This document shows positions 13,793-23,214 of a stretch of 64,000 nt of DNA, in pieces. Numbering within the stretch: the stretch's first letter is position 1; each line of letters begins with the position of its first letter. Both the position numbers and the translations under genes were made by a program. The notes under the pieces are model-generated. The model searched no databases, had not been told where the DNA came from, and saw only the letters and a list, made by a program, of their open reading frames with translations. Origin of the DNA: DASUGC01 sp035606665 (GTDB taxonomy: Bacteria; Acidobacteriota; Vicinamibacteria; Vicinamibacterales; SCN-69-37); assembly GCA_035606665.1 (NCBI GenBank), contig DATNEY010000034.1:190699-254698 (forward strand). Reading direction: 5' to 3'.

Positions 13793-16779
13793 TACTCGTC
13801 CGCTGCGGCCGCCGCGGCCGCGGCCGTCAGCACTCGGCGCAGGTGCTGGCCGGTGTGCGAATGCTCCACCGTCGCCAGGTGCTCGGGAGAGCCGGCAGCC
13901 ACAAGATAACCACCTGCTTCGCCGCCCTCCGGCCCCAGATCGATGATCCAGTCGGCCGTCTTGAGCACGTCGAGGTTGTGCTCGATGACGAGCAGGCTGT
14001 GGCCGGCGTGCAGGAGTTTCCGGAACGCCGCCAGCAGCTTCACGATGTCGTCGAAATGCAGGCCGGTCGTCGGCTCGTCGAGCACGTAGAGCATGCGTTC
14101 ACCGCCCTGCGATCCGAGGTGCGACGCAATCTTGATCCGCTGCGCCTCGCCTCCGGACAGCGTCGTCGCCGGCTGGCCGAGCCGCAGATACCCGAGGCCG
14201 ATCTCGTCGAGCACCTGCAGCCGGCGCAGTACCTTGGTCGCGCCGGCGAAGAACGCCAGCGCCTCGCGCACGGTGAGATCGAGCACCTGATCGATGTTGC
14301 GTCCCTTGAACTTGACCTCGAGCACCTGCGGCCGGAACCGCTTGCCGTCGCACTGCTCGCACGGGACGAACACATCCGCCAGGAACTGCATCTCGACGCG
14401 GACGACGCCCTCGCCCTCGCAGGCCTCGCAGCGGCCGCCCGGAACGTTGAACGAGAAGTGACTCGCGGTCAGTCCACGGGTCTTCGCGTCCTTCGTCGCC
14501 GCGAACAGCTCTCGGATGGGGTCGAAGGCCTTGAGGTACGTGACCGGATTCGATCGCGGGGTGCGGCCGATCGGCTGCTGGTCCACCATCACCGCGTCGG
14601 TCACGAACTCCGCGCCCTCGAGGCCGCGGTGCGCGCCGACCGCGCGATCCCAGTCGCCCTTCACGCGCTTGACGGCGGCGTAGATGACGTCGTGGACGAG
14701 CGTCGACTTGCCCGAACCGCTGACGCCCGTCACGCACGTCAGGATGCCGAGCGGAATCTCGATGTCGATGTCTTTCAGGTTGTGCTCGGTGGCGCCCAGG
14801 ATGCGCATGCGCTGCACGCCCGGGCGGCGGCGGACGCCCGGCACCGGAATCGCCAGCTCGTCGCGCAGATAGCGCGCCGTCAGTGAACGTGGATCCTTGA
14901 GCAGCATGTCGTACGGGCCGGCGAAAATGATCCGCCCGCCCTGCTCGCCCGCACCCAGTCCCATGTCCACGATCTGATCGGCGACTCGGATCATGTCCGC
15001 GTCGTGCTCGACGACGATGACAGTGTTCCCCTGATCGCGAAGCTGTTTCAGGATGGCGATCAGCCGCTCGTTGTCGCGCGGGTGCAGGCCGATCGATGGC
15101 TCGTCGAGCACGTACAACGTGTCGACGAGGGCCGAACCCAGCGACGTGGCGAGATTGATGCGCTGCGATTCGCCGCCAGACAACGTCGACGACAGGCGAT
15201 CGAGCGTCAGGTAGTCGAGGCCGACGTCGGTGAGGAATCCCAGACGCCGGCAGATCTCCCGCAGGATCTTGTCGGCAACCGCCGCGTCCTTCTCGCCGAG
15301 CGCGAGCGACTTGAAGAACGTGCCCGCATCCTGCACGGTGAGCGCGCAGACGACGTCGATCGTGCGGCCGCCGACGTGCACGTCCCTCGCCTCGCGGCGC
15401 AGCCGGGTCCCATTGCATTCCGGACAGGTGAGATAGCCGCGATAGCGGCTGAGGAACACGCGGACGTGAACCTTGTACTTCTTGCGCTCGAGGCGGCGAA
15501 AGAATCCGCGGACGCCCTCGAACTCCTCGCCGCCCTCGACGACGAATTTCTGTTCATCAGCGGTCAATTGCTGCCATGGAACATCGAGGCGCACGCCGCC
15601 GGCCTTGGCCGCGCGCTTGAGCTGCACGAGGGAGGTCCGGTAGTGCGGCTTCGTCCACGGCTCGATGGCGCCGTCGTTCAGCGACTTCGAGCCGTCGGGC
15701 ACGACGAGCGCCATGTCCAGCTCGATGACGTTGCCGAAACCGTGACAGGTCGGGCACGCCCCGAACGGGTTGTTGAACGAGAACAGGCGCGGTTGCGGAA
15801 TCTCGTACGCGATCCCGCACGGACGGCACTCGAAGCGCTCGCTGAACCGGTGCGTCTGCACCGTCGCGCCGGCTTCGTCGACCTCAACCGCGAATGCCGA
15901 TCCCTCGCCTTCGTGGAAGGAGGTCTCGATCGCGTCGATCAGGCGCGCACGAACGTTCGCGCCGGTCTTCAGACGGTCGACGACAATGGCGATGGACGAG
16001 GCGTCACGAAGCGCCGGAGCCTGCGCCGCGGCATCCTCGAAAGACACCGCGCGCCCTTCCCACAGCAAGCGCCCAAAGCCTCGGCGCCTGAGCGTCTCGA
16101 GCGTCTCCGACAGCGAGTCCTGTGGCGGCATGGGCAACGGCAACGACACCTCCGTCCCCTCCCCGCCCTCCGCTCCGTTCCCTCCGGATCCCTCCGTGTC
16201 CTCATCGCTATCCGTCTCGTGATCGGCCAGCCGCACTTTGACGATCGGGTAGTCAAAGCCGACAAGCAACCGCGTGCCGTCCGGCAACGACAACAGCGCG
16301 TCCGCGACGACATCCGGCGTTTCGCGATCGACGAGCTTGCCGCACTGCCGGCAGATTGTCTTGCCCACCCGCGCCCACAGCAGGCGCAGGTAGTCGTGAA
16401 TCTCGGTCGTCGTACCGACCGTGGATCGCGGGTTGCGGATGGTGTTCTTCTGGCGGATGGCGATGGCCGGCGCGATGCCGTCGATCGCGTCGACGTCGGG
16501 CTTCTCCATCCGTTCGAGGAACTGGCGCGCGTACGCGGAGAGCGACTCGACGTAGCGTCGCTGCCCTTCCGCGTAGATGGTGTCGAAGGCGAGCGATGAC
16601 TTTCCGGAGCCGCTGACGCCGGTGAACACGACCAGCTGCCGGTGCGGCAGCGTGAGATCCACGCCCTTCAGGTTGTGCGTGCGCGCGCCGCGCACGACGA
16701 GCGCGCGCACTCGGTTTTCGACGACGGATGCGACTTGGAGGTCCGGCATTCCCTGTCGGCTCTCCATGCAGAGAGCCAA
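13792..16779 (-). CDS. uvrA: Excinuclease ABC subunit A
   Basis: 995 aa from the longest start; in-frame ATGs at codons 5 and 11 (MESRQG, MPDLQV) are equally plausible and homologues begin near 'VVRGARTHNLKGV'. Two ABC ATPase units are present: Walker A GVSGSGKSSLAFDTIYAEGQ in the first and GVSGSGKST in the second, signatures LSGGESQRINLA and LSGGEAQRIKIA, and zinc-finger regions (FSFNNPFGACPTCHGFG; CEACEGEG...CEQCDG). UvrA dimers scan DNA for lesions and load UvrB. The spacer with a glutamate/glycine-rich stretch near residue 190 (SDEDTEGSGGNGAEGGEG) is longer than usual. Confidence 0.95.
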   Translation of the reverse strand: MALCMESRQGMPDLQVASVVENRVRALVVRGARTHNLKGVDLTLPHRQLVVFTGVSGSGKSSLAFDTIYAEGQRRYVESLSAYARQFLERMEKPDVDAIDGIAPAIAIRQKNTIRNPRSTVGTTTEIHDYLRLLWARVGKTICRQCGKLVDRETPDVVADALLSLPDGTRLLVGFDYPIVKVRLADHETDSDEDTEGSGGNGAEGGEGTEVSLPLPMPPQDSLSETLETLRRRGFGRLLWEGRAVSFEDAAAQAPALRDASSIAIVVDRLKTGANVRARLIDAIETSFHEGEGSAFAVEVDEAGATVQTHRFSERFECRPCGIAYEIPQPRLFSFNNPFGACPTCHGFGNVIELDMALVVPDGSKSLNDGAIEPWTKPHYRTSLVQLKRAAKAGGVRLDVPWQQLTADEQKFVVEGGEEFEGVRGFFRRLERKKYKVHVRVFLSRYRGYLTCPECNGTRLRREARDVHVGGRTIDVVCALTVQDAGTFFKSLALGEKDAAVADKILREICRRLGFLTDVGLDYLTLDRLSSTLSGGESQRINLATSLGSALVDTLYVLDEPSIGLHPRDNERLIAILKQLRDQGNTVIVVEHDADMIRVADQIVDMGLGAGEQGGRIIFAGPYDMLLKDPRSLTARYLRDELAIPVPGVRRRPGVQRMRILGATEHNLKDIDIEIPLGILTCVTGVSGSGKSTLVHDVIYAAVKRVKGDWDRAVGAHRGLEGAEFVTDAVMVDQQPIGRTPRSNPVTYLKAFDPIRELFAATKDAKTRGLTASHFSFNVPGGRCEACEGEGVVRVEMQFLADVFVPCEQCDGKRFRPQVLEVKFKGRNIDQVLDLTVREALAFFAGATKVLRRLQVLDEIGLGYLRLGQPATTLSGGEAQRIKIASHLGSQGGERMLYVLDEPTTGLHFDDIVKLLAAFRKLLHAGHSLLVIEHNLDVLKTADWIIDLGPEGGEAGGYLVAAGSPEHLATVEHSHTGQHLRRVLTAAAAAAAADE

Positions 16780-16981
16780 ACCGCCATTCTAAACCCGCCC
16801 GCCAGGCAGAAGGCGCCCGGCGGGCCTCTGGTATTGGAGCCCGCCGCCCGGTCGTGCTATTCTCCGGGTCGGTTCACAACTCTGACCCAACCCACCGACC
16901 CCCCATTCAGGTTTTCCGCGTGAGCATTTTGGCGTTGACCCGGCCAGAGCCTTTCGAGACCAATCAGCGAGGATAGCGTCC

Positions 16982-17626
16982 GTGGCAGTGCGTTTGTTCG
17001 TGGGAAACATGCCCTATGGGGCAACCGAGGCGGATCTGCGCTCGCATTTCTCCGCCGTTGCTCCGCCATCTCAAGTAGTGCTGCCCGTCGACCGGGAAAC
17101 CGGCCGTCCGCGCGGGTTTGCGTTCGTCGAGTTCCTGGAACGCAGCCACGCCGAGGAGGCCATTCAGCGCTTCAACCAGCAGCCCTTCATGGGACGTCCG
17201 CTTTCGGTCAGCGAAGCGCGGCCGCGTGAAGCCGGTGGTGGCGGAGGTGGCGGTTTCCGTCCCGGCGGCGGTGGCGGCGGTGGTTTCTCTGGCCCTCGTC
17301 CCGGCGGTGGATTCGGCGGCCCCCGGCCCGGTGGCTTCAGTGGTCCCGGCGGCCCGGGCGGTTTCCGGTCCGGCCCGCCCACCGGCCCTCCGGGCAAGAA
17401 CTTCGGCCCGCCGAAGAAGAAGAGCAATTCCAGCGAAAAGCGCTGGGAGAACAAGGAACGCGGCCCGCGCGGCCCCATCAAGGAACGCTACAGCGGCCGT
17501 ATGGACGGTCTGTACGACACGGACGAGGACGCGCTGCCGCCGGTCGACCCGGATTTTGATGACATTGCCTCGAAGGCAAAGGATGCGGCCGACGCGGCCG
17601 CGAAGTTGAAGGACGACGAGGAATAG
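16982..17626 (+). CDS. RRM-domain RNA-binding protein with Gly-rich tail
   Basis: 214 aa from a GTG start. Residues 1-80 form one RNA-recognition motif with RNP2 (RLFVGNMPY) and RNP1 (RGFAFVEF) intact. Residues about 83-135 are a glycine/proline/arginine-rich low-complexity tract (GGGGGGGFRPGGGGGGGFSG...), followed by a basic and then acidic tail. Single-RRM proteins with glycine-rich tails occur in several bacteria and often respond to cold; the RNA targets are unknown. A 200-base untranslated region precedes the gene. The next gene begins on the last base of its stop codon. Confidence 0.85.
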   Translation: MAVRLFVGNMPYGATEADLRSHFSAVAPPSQVVLPVDRETGRPRGFAFVEFLERSHAEEAIQRFNQQPFMGRPLSVSEARPREAGGGGGGGFRPGGGGGGGFSGPRPGGGFGGPRPGGFSGPGGPGGFRSGPPTGPPGKNFGPPKKKSNSSEKRWENKERGPRGPIKERYSGRMDGLYDTDEDALPPVDPDFDDIASKAKDAADAAAKLKDDEE

Positions 17627-18015
17627 TGGCCACACACGTCAAAGTCATCGCGGCGCTGTTCATAGTCTGCGGGGCCGTTCTTGCGGCAATGGCGTTCTTC
17701 GCGCCAGTGATCCTCGGCCTCGTCGCCGCGCTCGTCGGCCAGTCCGGCGATCCCGACGCGTCTACCGCGACTGCGATCCTGGGGCTCACCGGCATCGCTG
17801 CCAGTATGTTCTTCGGCGTGCTGGCGCTGCCCTACCTGCTGGCGGGTTGGGGGCTGTGGAACTTCCGTCCGTGGGCACGCATCGTCGGGATCGTCCTCGG
17901 CGCAATCAGCCTGCCGCAGTTTCCGTTCGGGACGCTGCTTGGAATCTACGCGCTCGTGATCCTCTTCAGGAAGGATACCGAGGCGCTATTTCAACCCGTC
18001 AAGACGGCCGATTGA
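17626..18015 (+). CDS. Small integral membrane protein, unknown function
   Basis: 129 aa from a GTG that shares one base with the preceding TAG stop, implying coupled translation. It has about four membrane-spanning segments: 8-35, 47-75 (ATAILGLTGIAASMFFGVLALPYLLAG), 83-100 and 103-115, connected by short loops. No family signature was recognised beyond a general likeness to small multi-pass membrane proteins. Its last 30 bases overlap the 3' end of the convergent YCF48-like gene. Confidence 0.7.
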   Translation: MATHVKVIAALFIVCGAVLAAMAFFAPVILGLVAALVGQSGDPDASTATAILGLTGIAASMFFGVLALPYLLAGWGLWNFRPWARIVGIVLGAISLPQFPFGTLLGIYALVILFRKDTEALFQPVKTAD

Positions 18016-19047
18016 TCCACGCGCGCCGCTGCCCCAACCAATAGTCTTTCCCGTCACGAAGCTGAACGTGTCGAAGCCCGGACCTTCGATGGCAATCCAC
18101 GTCTTGCCGTCGTCGGTCGAAATGTCACTGCCCTGCGGACCGAGCGCGACGAACGAAGACCTGCTGCCGGGCACGTGCGCGACGACGGACCGGAAGCCGT
18201 GAAGGCCCTTGACCAGCGTCCACGTCCGCCCGCCGTCGCTCGTCACGGCGGCATTGTCGACGGCCTCCTGCTCCTTCGAGTAGTCGCCACCGACAATGAC
18301 GCCGTGCTGCGCGTCGCGGAACGCGACGGAGTAAATGCCGCTGGACTGCCCGGAGGCCATCGGCGTCTCCGCTATCGTCCACGTCTTACCGCGATCGGTG
18401 GAGTGCAGGACGCGGGATCGGGCAGCGGCGCCGGTGCCGAACCACACGTTGTTCCCGAGCACGGCGACGTTCGTGCCGCTCGCGGCAAACGCCCCTTCAT
18501 TTGGTAACGCCGGCGGCAGGCTCGTCGCGGGCACGCGCGTCCACGTCTTGCCACCGTTGTCGGTTGTGATGATGACAAACGCCCCCTTGACGGAATCGCT
18601 TACGGCGATGCCGCGCTCGGCGTCCCAGAACGCCATGGCGTCGAAGAACGCGTCGGGGTCTTCGTTCGTGAACTGCAACGCCCACGTCTGGCCCGCGTCC
18701 ACGGTCTTGTAGATTCGAGAGGTGCTGCCGGCGCCGATGCTCAGAACGTAGGCCGCGCGCTCGCCGACGGCATCGATGTCACGGAAATCCAAGCGGTCGG
18801 TTGTCGGACTCGTGATCTTCGTCCACGTCTCGCCGCCGTCCTCGGTGCGGAGGATCGTGTTGCCCGAGCCGCTCGCCCACGCCACTTTCTCCGACACGGC
18901 GCTGACGCCTCTGAGACGGGCGGTGACGTTGGACTTCTGCGCGGTCCACGCCGGGCCGGCCCTGAAGGGCCGGCCTACCGCCGCCACGTAGGCCGGGGCG
19001 GCGAGCGCCAGCATCGCGAGAAGTGCTCGTGCCTTCATCGCCATCAT
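17986..19047 (-). CDS. YCF48-like beta-propeller secreted protein
   Basis: 353 aa. After a signal peptide (about residues 1-23) the protein consists of repeated 'D-G-G-x-T-W' blades: TEDGGETWTKI, TVDAGQTWALQF, TTDNGGKTWTRV, STDRGKTWTIA, TSDGGRTWTLV, STDDGKTWIAI. This is the sialidase/photosystem II assembly factor (Ycf48/Hcf136-like) propeller; in non-photosynthetic bacteria its role is undefined. The start chosen (19047) gives a four-base ATGA overlap with the amidohydrolase stop; the same frame is open far upstream but only inside that gene. A repeat family A hairpin is translated as part of the signal-peptide region. Confidence 0.85.
   Translation of the reverse strand: MMAMKARALLAMLALAAPAYVAAVGRPFRAGPAWTAQKSNVTARLRGVSAVSEKVAWASGSGNTILRTEDGGETWTKITSPTTDRLDFRDIDAVGERAAYVLSIGAGSTSRIYKTVDAGQTWALQFTNEDPDAFFDAMAFWDAERGIAVSDSVKGAFVIITTDNGGKTWTRVPATSLPPALPNEGAFAASGTNVAVLGNNVWFGTGAAARSRVLHSTDRGKTWTIAETPMASGQSSGIYSVAFRDAQHGVIVGGDYSKEQEAVDNAAVTSDGGRTWTLVKGLHGFRSVVAHVPGSRSSFVALGPQGSDISTDDGKTWIAIEGPGFDTFSFVTGKTIGWGSGARGSIGRLDGLK
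18955..18992. repeat. REP-like hairpin (family A) inside the YCF48-like signal-peptide region
   Basis: GCCGGCCCTGAAGGGCCGGC (18955-18974) plus CCTAC is identical to the intergenic copy at 4173; GTAGG (18988-18992) supplies the second arm. On the coding (minus) strand it encodes residues of the stretch APAYVAAVGRPFRAGPA. Confidence 0.85.
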
Positions 19048-20336
19048 CGGCGCACCACCGCGCCGCCCTTCATCACGAACGAAACCTTGCGCGTCGTTGA
19101 AATGTCCTTCGCCGGATCCCCTTGAACAGCAATGAGATCCGCGAGCAAGCCCGAGGCGATGCGGCCGATCTGCGTTTCCATCTTCATCACGCGTGCATTG
19201 ACCGACGTGGCGGACTTCAAAGTAGCCAGCGGTGTCATGCCGTAGGCCACCATGAGTTCCAATTCGCGAGCGCTGTCGCCATGGGGAAACACGCCGACGT
19301 CGGATCCGGCGGCGATCGTCACGCCCGCGTCCAATGCGAGCTTGAAGTTGTCGCGTTTGCGGCGGATGTTCGCGGGCTCCGGATCGACGCCCTTCTTCCA
19401 GCCGCCGTACTGCGATGTCGCATCGCCTGCGGCCAGCGTCGGACACAGCGCCACGCCCTGCGCCGCCATCAATTTGAACACCTCCGGCGTGCCGCCGTCG
19501 CCATGCTCGATCGTGCGCGCGCCGGCCATCACCGCGCGCCGCATGCCTTCGGGCGTGGACGAGTGCACGACCACCGGACGTCCGATGCTCGACGCGGTCT
19601 GCACGATGAGATTCATCTCTTCCTGCGAGAACGTCGGCATCGTCTCGCCGTTCGGACCCGCGCGGTAGTCGCCGTACACCTTGATCCAGTCCGCGCCGTG
19701 GCCGGCCTGGTCGCGCACGACCCGCACGAGGCTTTGGCCGTCGGCCTCCTCGGCGCCCTGCGGAATGGTCCACTCCGGCGAGAATCCCTTCGGCGCGTAC
19801 GTCCCTGTCGCGACGATGGCGCGCGTCGTCACGATCATCCGAGGGCCGGGGATGATGCCCTGGTTCACCGCCTGCTTGAGGCCGACGTCCGCGTATCCGG
19901 CGCCTTCGGTGCCGAGATCGCGAATCGTCGTGTAGCCCGAGTCGAGCGTCGCCTTGAGATGATTCACGGCGCGCGCGACACGCAATGCCTCCGGCTCCCT
20001 CAGGACCTGGTCGTTCCAGGTCGTCTCGTTGTAAGCGTGCAGGAGGACGTGCGAGTGGGCCTCGATCAGGCCAGGCATGAGCGTGAGACCCGGCAGATCG
20101 ATGGTCTCTGCTCCGGCGGGCGGCGTTACTGACGACGGCGGTCCGGCGGCGTCGATGCGCTGACCGCGGACCACGACGACCCACCCTTCCTGCATCGCAT
20201 CGCCATCAAACACGCGTGCGGGCTTCAGAAGATACGTGGCACCGCCTCCCGCGCCGCCGCCCCGCTGCTCCGAGGCCGAGGTTGGCAGAACGAGAAGCGC
20301 GGCGACGAACAGACTGGCGAGGAAGCGACGTCTCAT
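19044..20336 (-). CDS. Secreted amidohydrolase family protein
   Basis: 430 aa from MRRRFLASLFVAALLVLPTS, a clear signal peptide; an upstream in-frame ATG at 20393 would precede it with a non-signal segment. The metal-dependent amidohydrolase fold is shown by the HxH motif in LIEAHSHVLLHAYNET, the K-containing strand ADWIKVYGDYR, H residues in VVVHSSTPEGMRRAV and TIEHGDGG, and the final aspartate in TIAAGSDVGVFPHGD. Relatives hydrolyse dipeptides or imidazolone-like rings (prolidase-type Xaa-Pro or imidazolonepropionase-like subgroup); the substrate is not known. It overlaps the YCF48-like gene by four bases. Confidence 0.87.
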   Translation of the reverse strand: MRRRFLASLFVAALLVLPTSASEQRGGGAGGGATYLLKPARVFDGDAMQEGWVVVVRGQRIDAAGPPSSVTPPAGAETIDLPGLTLMPGLIEAHSHVLLHAYNETTWNDQVLREPEALRVARAVNHLKATLDSGYTTIRDLGTEGAGYADVGLKQAVNQGIIPGPRMIVTTRAIVATGTYAPKGFSPEWTIPQGAEEADGQSLVRVVRDQAGHGADWIKVYGDYRAGPNGETMPTFSQEEMNLIVQTASSIGRPVVVHSSTPEGMRRAVMAGARTIEHGDGGTPEVFKLMAAQGVALCPTLAAGDATSQYGGWKKGVDPEPANIRRKRDNFKLALDAGVTIAAGSDVGVFPHGDSARELELMVAYGMTPLATLKSATSVNARVMKMETQIGRIASGLLADLIAVQGDPAKDISTTRKVSFVMKGGAVVRR

Positions 20337-20355
20337 GACGCGCGAGTATAGAACC

Positions 20356-20958
20356 CTATGCGCGCTTGAAGAAGAGGCGTACCCCGGCGACACTCAGGAC
20401 AACGATGAGGGCAAGTCCGAGTCCGCCGAGAATCCGATCCAGCCACTCGACGCCGGTCCACTGCAGGTAGTGAATCTTGTAGATGCCGTCGATCCGATCG
20501 GTGTCGCGACCGCGCTGGGACAACGACAGGCGGCCCCAGTCGATCGTCACATGAACTCCCGTGTCGGTGGTCGCTACGAGCCGGTTCACCTCGACCACGC
20601 TGCCGTACCGTGCTGGATTGGCGCTGAACGCGTCCAGCAGGAGCCTCCGCAGATCGGACTCCGCAGGTTCCGGCCGCGGCTGCATTGTCTGCGGGTCAAA
20701 CTGAGCCCAGCCGCGGTCGGTTCGCGCCAGGACGTGATCGCCGAGGATCGTCTTGACGACTCTGAACTCGCGCCAGCCAGGCGGCGGGACGATCGTCACC
20801 GCGCGATCGATGGGATAGGTCTTCACGCTCAGACTGGCGTACGCATCCGAGTAACCAGGCTTGATGAAGAAGAACAGCCCTGTCGCCGCCCACGCGAGAA
20901 ACGGGAGAAGCATCACAAGCCCGACGGTCCGATGGAGCGGACGAATCACACCAGCCAC
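20356..20958 (-). CDS. PepSY-type two-helix membrane protein
   Basis: 200 aa from a GTG one base after the stop of the DDAH-like gene (a second GTG three codons on is an alternative). It has an N-terminal membrane helix (LHRTVGLVMLLPFLAWAATGLFFFIKPGY), a periplasmic domain of about 130 residues that includes HVLARTDRGWAQFDPQT, and a C-terminal membrane helix (ILGGLGLALIVVLSVAGVRLFF). This layout and the RPLHRxxGL beginning match PepSY-associated transmembrane proteins, some of which are linked to ferric siderophore reduction. Function here is unknown. Confidence 0.7.
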   Translation of the reverse strand: MAGVIRPLHRTVGLVMLLPFLAWAATGLFFFIKPGYSDAYASLSVKTYPIDRAVTIVPPPGWREFRVVKTILGDHVLARTDRGWAQFDPQTMQPRPEPAESDLRRLLLDAFSANPARYGSVVEVNRLVATTDTGVHVTIDWGRLSLSQRGRDTDRIDGIYKIHYLQWTGVEWLDRILGGLGLALIVVLSVAGVRLFFKRA

Positions 20959-20959
20959 G

Positions 20960-21835
20960 TCAGAACGCTTGCCTTTCGATGGGCCGTGTGAGGCAGGTCG
21001 GTCCGCCTCCGCCCTTGAGGCTGATTTCGCGCCCAACGTAGGTCTGCACCGTGGCGCCCGCCTGCTCGAGTCGCGCGCGCGTCCCCGGGTTGCCGTCGAC
21101 CATGACGCAATCGCGCGGACCGATCGCCAGCACGTTCGCTCCCATCGAATCGAACTCCTGATCTGGCACTTCGACGAGCGCCATACCTCGACCAATGAGC
21201 AACTCGCGGAACGGCACCGGCATCAGCGGCGAATAGACCACAGCGAGATCCCGATCGACAGGACTGATGATCGACATGAGGTGAAATACGTCGCCGGCGC
21301 CGCGCCAGTGAGGCAGCGGAACCGTGATGAGCCCGTCGATGCTGTCGCCAAGGAGCGTTCGGAACTGCCGAATCCCGTCGTCGTTCGTGCGGTACCCGCG
21401 GCCCACCGCAACCGTGCGTTCGTCGAGCCACACGACGTCGCCGCCCTCGATCGAACCGGGTGGATTGACGCGGCCGACCACGGGAATGCCCCAGGCGAGG
21501 TACGCGCGTTCCTGCGCGTCGGGCTCGGTGACCCGCTGCGGCTTCCCCATGTGACACAACACGATGCCGCGCGGCGTGGCGATGGCGGCGTCGCGCACGT
21601 AGATCGAGTCGAGAGAGGTCTCGTCGTCGGGTGGAAGGAAGAGAACTTCGGCACCGCGACTCTGGATCAGGAACAGGAACTCGTCGTACTCGAGGACGGC
21701 GTGCGAATACTCCGGCGGTGACGTGAAGTTCAGATCCCGCCATTCGGCCGCGATGGCGGCATCGCCACGAAACGCATTACCTGCGTGTTTGAGGACGACG
21801 CGGGTGAGGACACCTGATTCGCCACCTACCGTCAT
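20960..21835 (-). CDS. Dimethylarginine dimethylaminohydrolase-like / arginine deiminase-fold hydrolase
   Basis: 291 aa guanidino-group-modifying hydrolase fold. Motifs: YVRDAAIATPRG (the conserved D in the first block), GSIEGGDVVWLDERTVAVG (the characteristic E-G-G-D), GDVFHLMSI (catalytic His) and GGGGPTCLTRPI with the nucleophilic cysteine close to the C-terminus. Such enzymes hydrolyse methylated arginine to citrulline and dimethylamine, or arginine to citrulline and ammonia. The amino-acid permease gene immediately upstream in the same direction suggests that the substrate is imported by it. A family A hairpin lies in the 35-base gap. Confidence 0.85.
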   Translation of the reverse strand: MTVGGESGVLTRVVLKHAGNAFRGDAAIAAEWRDLNFTSPPEYSHAVLEYDEFLFLIQSRGAEVLFLPPDDETSLDSIYVRDAAIATPRGIVLCHMGKPQRVTEPDAQERAYLAWGIPVVGRVNPPGSIEGGDVVWLDERTVAVGRGYRTNDDGIRQFRTLLGDSIDGLITVPLPHWRGAGDVFHLMSIISPVDRDLAVVYSPLMPVPFRELLIGRGMALVEVPDQEFDSMGANVLAIGPRDCVMVDGNPGTRARLEQAGATVQTYVGREISLKGGGGPTCLTRPIERQAF

Positions 21836-21843
21836 GGCTGGTC

Positions 21844-21868
21844 GCCGGGTCTAAAGACCCGGCCTACG
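21844..21868. repeat. REP-like hairpin, repeat family A
   Basis: GCCGGGTCTAAAGACCCGGC (21844-21863) is a perfect 8-bp stem with a TAAA loop, followed by CTACG, between the APC transporter stop and the DDAH-like start. Confidence 0.85.
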
Positions 21869-21870
21869 TT

Positions 21871-23214
21871 TCACCCTCTCGCTTCGCCGCGCTGCCGGGT
21901 CACCCAGACGTAGACCGGGATGCCGACAACGATCAGCAGGAAGCCGAGGAACACCGTTTCCTCGCCCGCACCGTAGATACAGAACATTGAATAGATGAAC
22001 GCGAGGATGGCGATCGTCGCGGTGCCGGCCCCAATCATCTTCGCGCGCGCACCGCCCGGAATGAACACGGCCAGCGAGCAGAACGCATACGGAATCAGGG
22101 TCGCCAGTGTGGACAGGACGAGCGTCTTCGTGAAGACCACCACCAGCCCGGATCCACCCGAGTAGTTGAACATGATGAGCAGCGAGCTCAACACGCCGGC
22201 GATGATCATGCCCGTCACCGGCATCCCCGTGGAGCTGAGCCGCCCGAACGGCCGCGGGAAGAGACCGTCCTTCGACACTGCGAGCGGCAGCTGGCTCACA
22301 ACCAGGATCCAGCCGTTGAGTGACCCGAACGCGGAGATGGCGGCGCCGACGGCCACCAGTGTGCCGAGTCCGTTGCCCCCCAGGGTCCGCGCGGCGTCGG
22401 CAAACGGCTGCGTGGACTTCATGAGAACGTCCGGCGCGACCAGGCTCATCGCTCCCGCGGTGGAAATGATGTAGATCGCCGCGGTGATCAGCGTGCCCAC
22501 GAGAGTCGCGCGCGGTATCGTCCGATCCGGATCCTTCATCGCACCCGCGGGCACCGTCGCAACTTCGAGACCGACGAACGCGAACAGCGTCTGCGTCATC
22601 GCCGCCAGCAGCAATGCGCCGAACGTTCTGGTCTCGCCCGCTCCGCTGAGATCGGGAAACGCGAAGTGCGCGGAATTGAACGTGAACACTCCTCCGATGC
22701 CCACGATGACGAGCGGCAGCAACTTGAGCGCCGTGGTGACGACCTGCACCTTGCCTGCGGTCGCGACACCGAGGGTGTTGACGAACGTCAGGAACCAGAG
22801 GGTGCCGATCGCCATGCTCGCGGCAAGCAGCGGAGTGTTCGCGATATCCGGGATCGACGGCGACAAACCGGAAATCACCGGCCCCGCGTATCCGACGAAC
22901 GCGACGGACAGGGCGGCGTTCGCGCTCCACATCGAGATCCAGTAGCCCCATGCGACGAGGAAACCGGCGAAGTCACCGAACCCGTCGCGTGTGTAGGCAT
23001 ACACGCCGCCGGCCGCAGGATTGCGGCGCGAGAGGTGCGCGAAGACCAGCGCCAGCATGACACTTCCCAGCGCCGTGATGATCCAGGCCAGCATGCTGAT
23101 GCCGCCAAAGGCGGCCAGCGCCGCCGGCAGCAGGAACACGCCGGATCCGATCATGCTGCCGATGACGAGTGAGGTCGCGGTCCAGAACCCTATTTCCCGG
23201 CGTTGTTCGCTCAT
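21871..23214 (-). CDS. APC-family amino acid permease
   Basis: 447 aa with about 12 membrane segments. The first helix carries the APC family motif SLVIGSMIGSGVFLLPAALAAFGG (helix 1 G-S/A-G-I/V-F substrate-binding kink), and helix 6 reads TLFAFVGLEVATVPAGAMKDPDRTIPRAT, the conserved 'F-x-G-x-E' region. Overall it most resembles AdiC/arginine-agmatine-type and basic amino acid antiporters. It is followed by the DDAH-like hydrolase and overlaps the start side of the M28 peptidase stop by four bases, so peptidases, transporter and arginine hydrolase may form one peptide-utilisation unit. Confidence 0.88.
   Translation of the reverse strand: MSEQRREIGFWTATSLVIGSMIGSGVFLLPAALAAFGGISMLAWIITALGSVMLALVFAHLSRRNPAAGGVYAYTRDGFGDFAGFLVAWGYWISMWSANAALSVAFVGYAGPVISGLSPSIPDIANTPLLAASMAIGTLWFLTFVNTLGVATAGKVQVVTTALKLLPLVIVGIGGVFTFNSAHFAFPDLSGAGETRTFGALLLAAMTQTLFAFVGLEVATVPAGAMKDPDRTIPRATLVGTLITAAIYIISTAGAMSLVAPDVLMKSTQPFADAARTLGGNGLGTLVAVGAAISAFGSLNGWILVVSQLPLAVSKDGLFPRPFGRLSSTGMPVTGMIIAGVLSSLLIMFNYSGGSGLVVVFTKTLVLSTLATLIPYAFCSLAVFIPGGARAKMIGAGTATIAILAFIYSMFCIYGAGEETVFLGFLLIVVGIPVYVWVTRQRGEARG

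Noticed and set aside
19048..20184. Long N-terminal extension of the YCF48-like gene
   Set aside because: The frame continues upstream inside the amidohydrolase gene in another frame with unnatural Arg-rich sequence; the signal peptide at 19047 is the better start.
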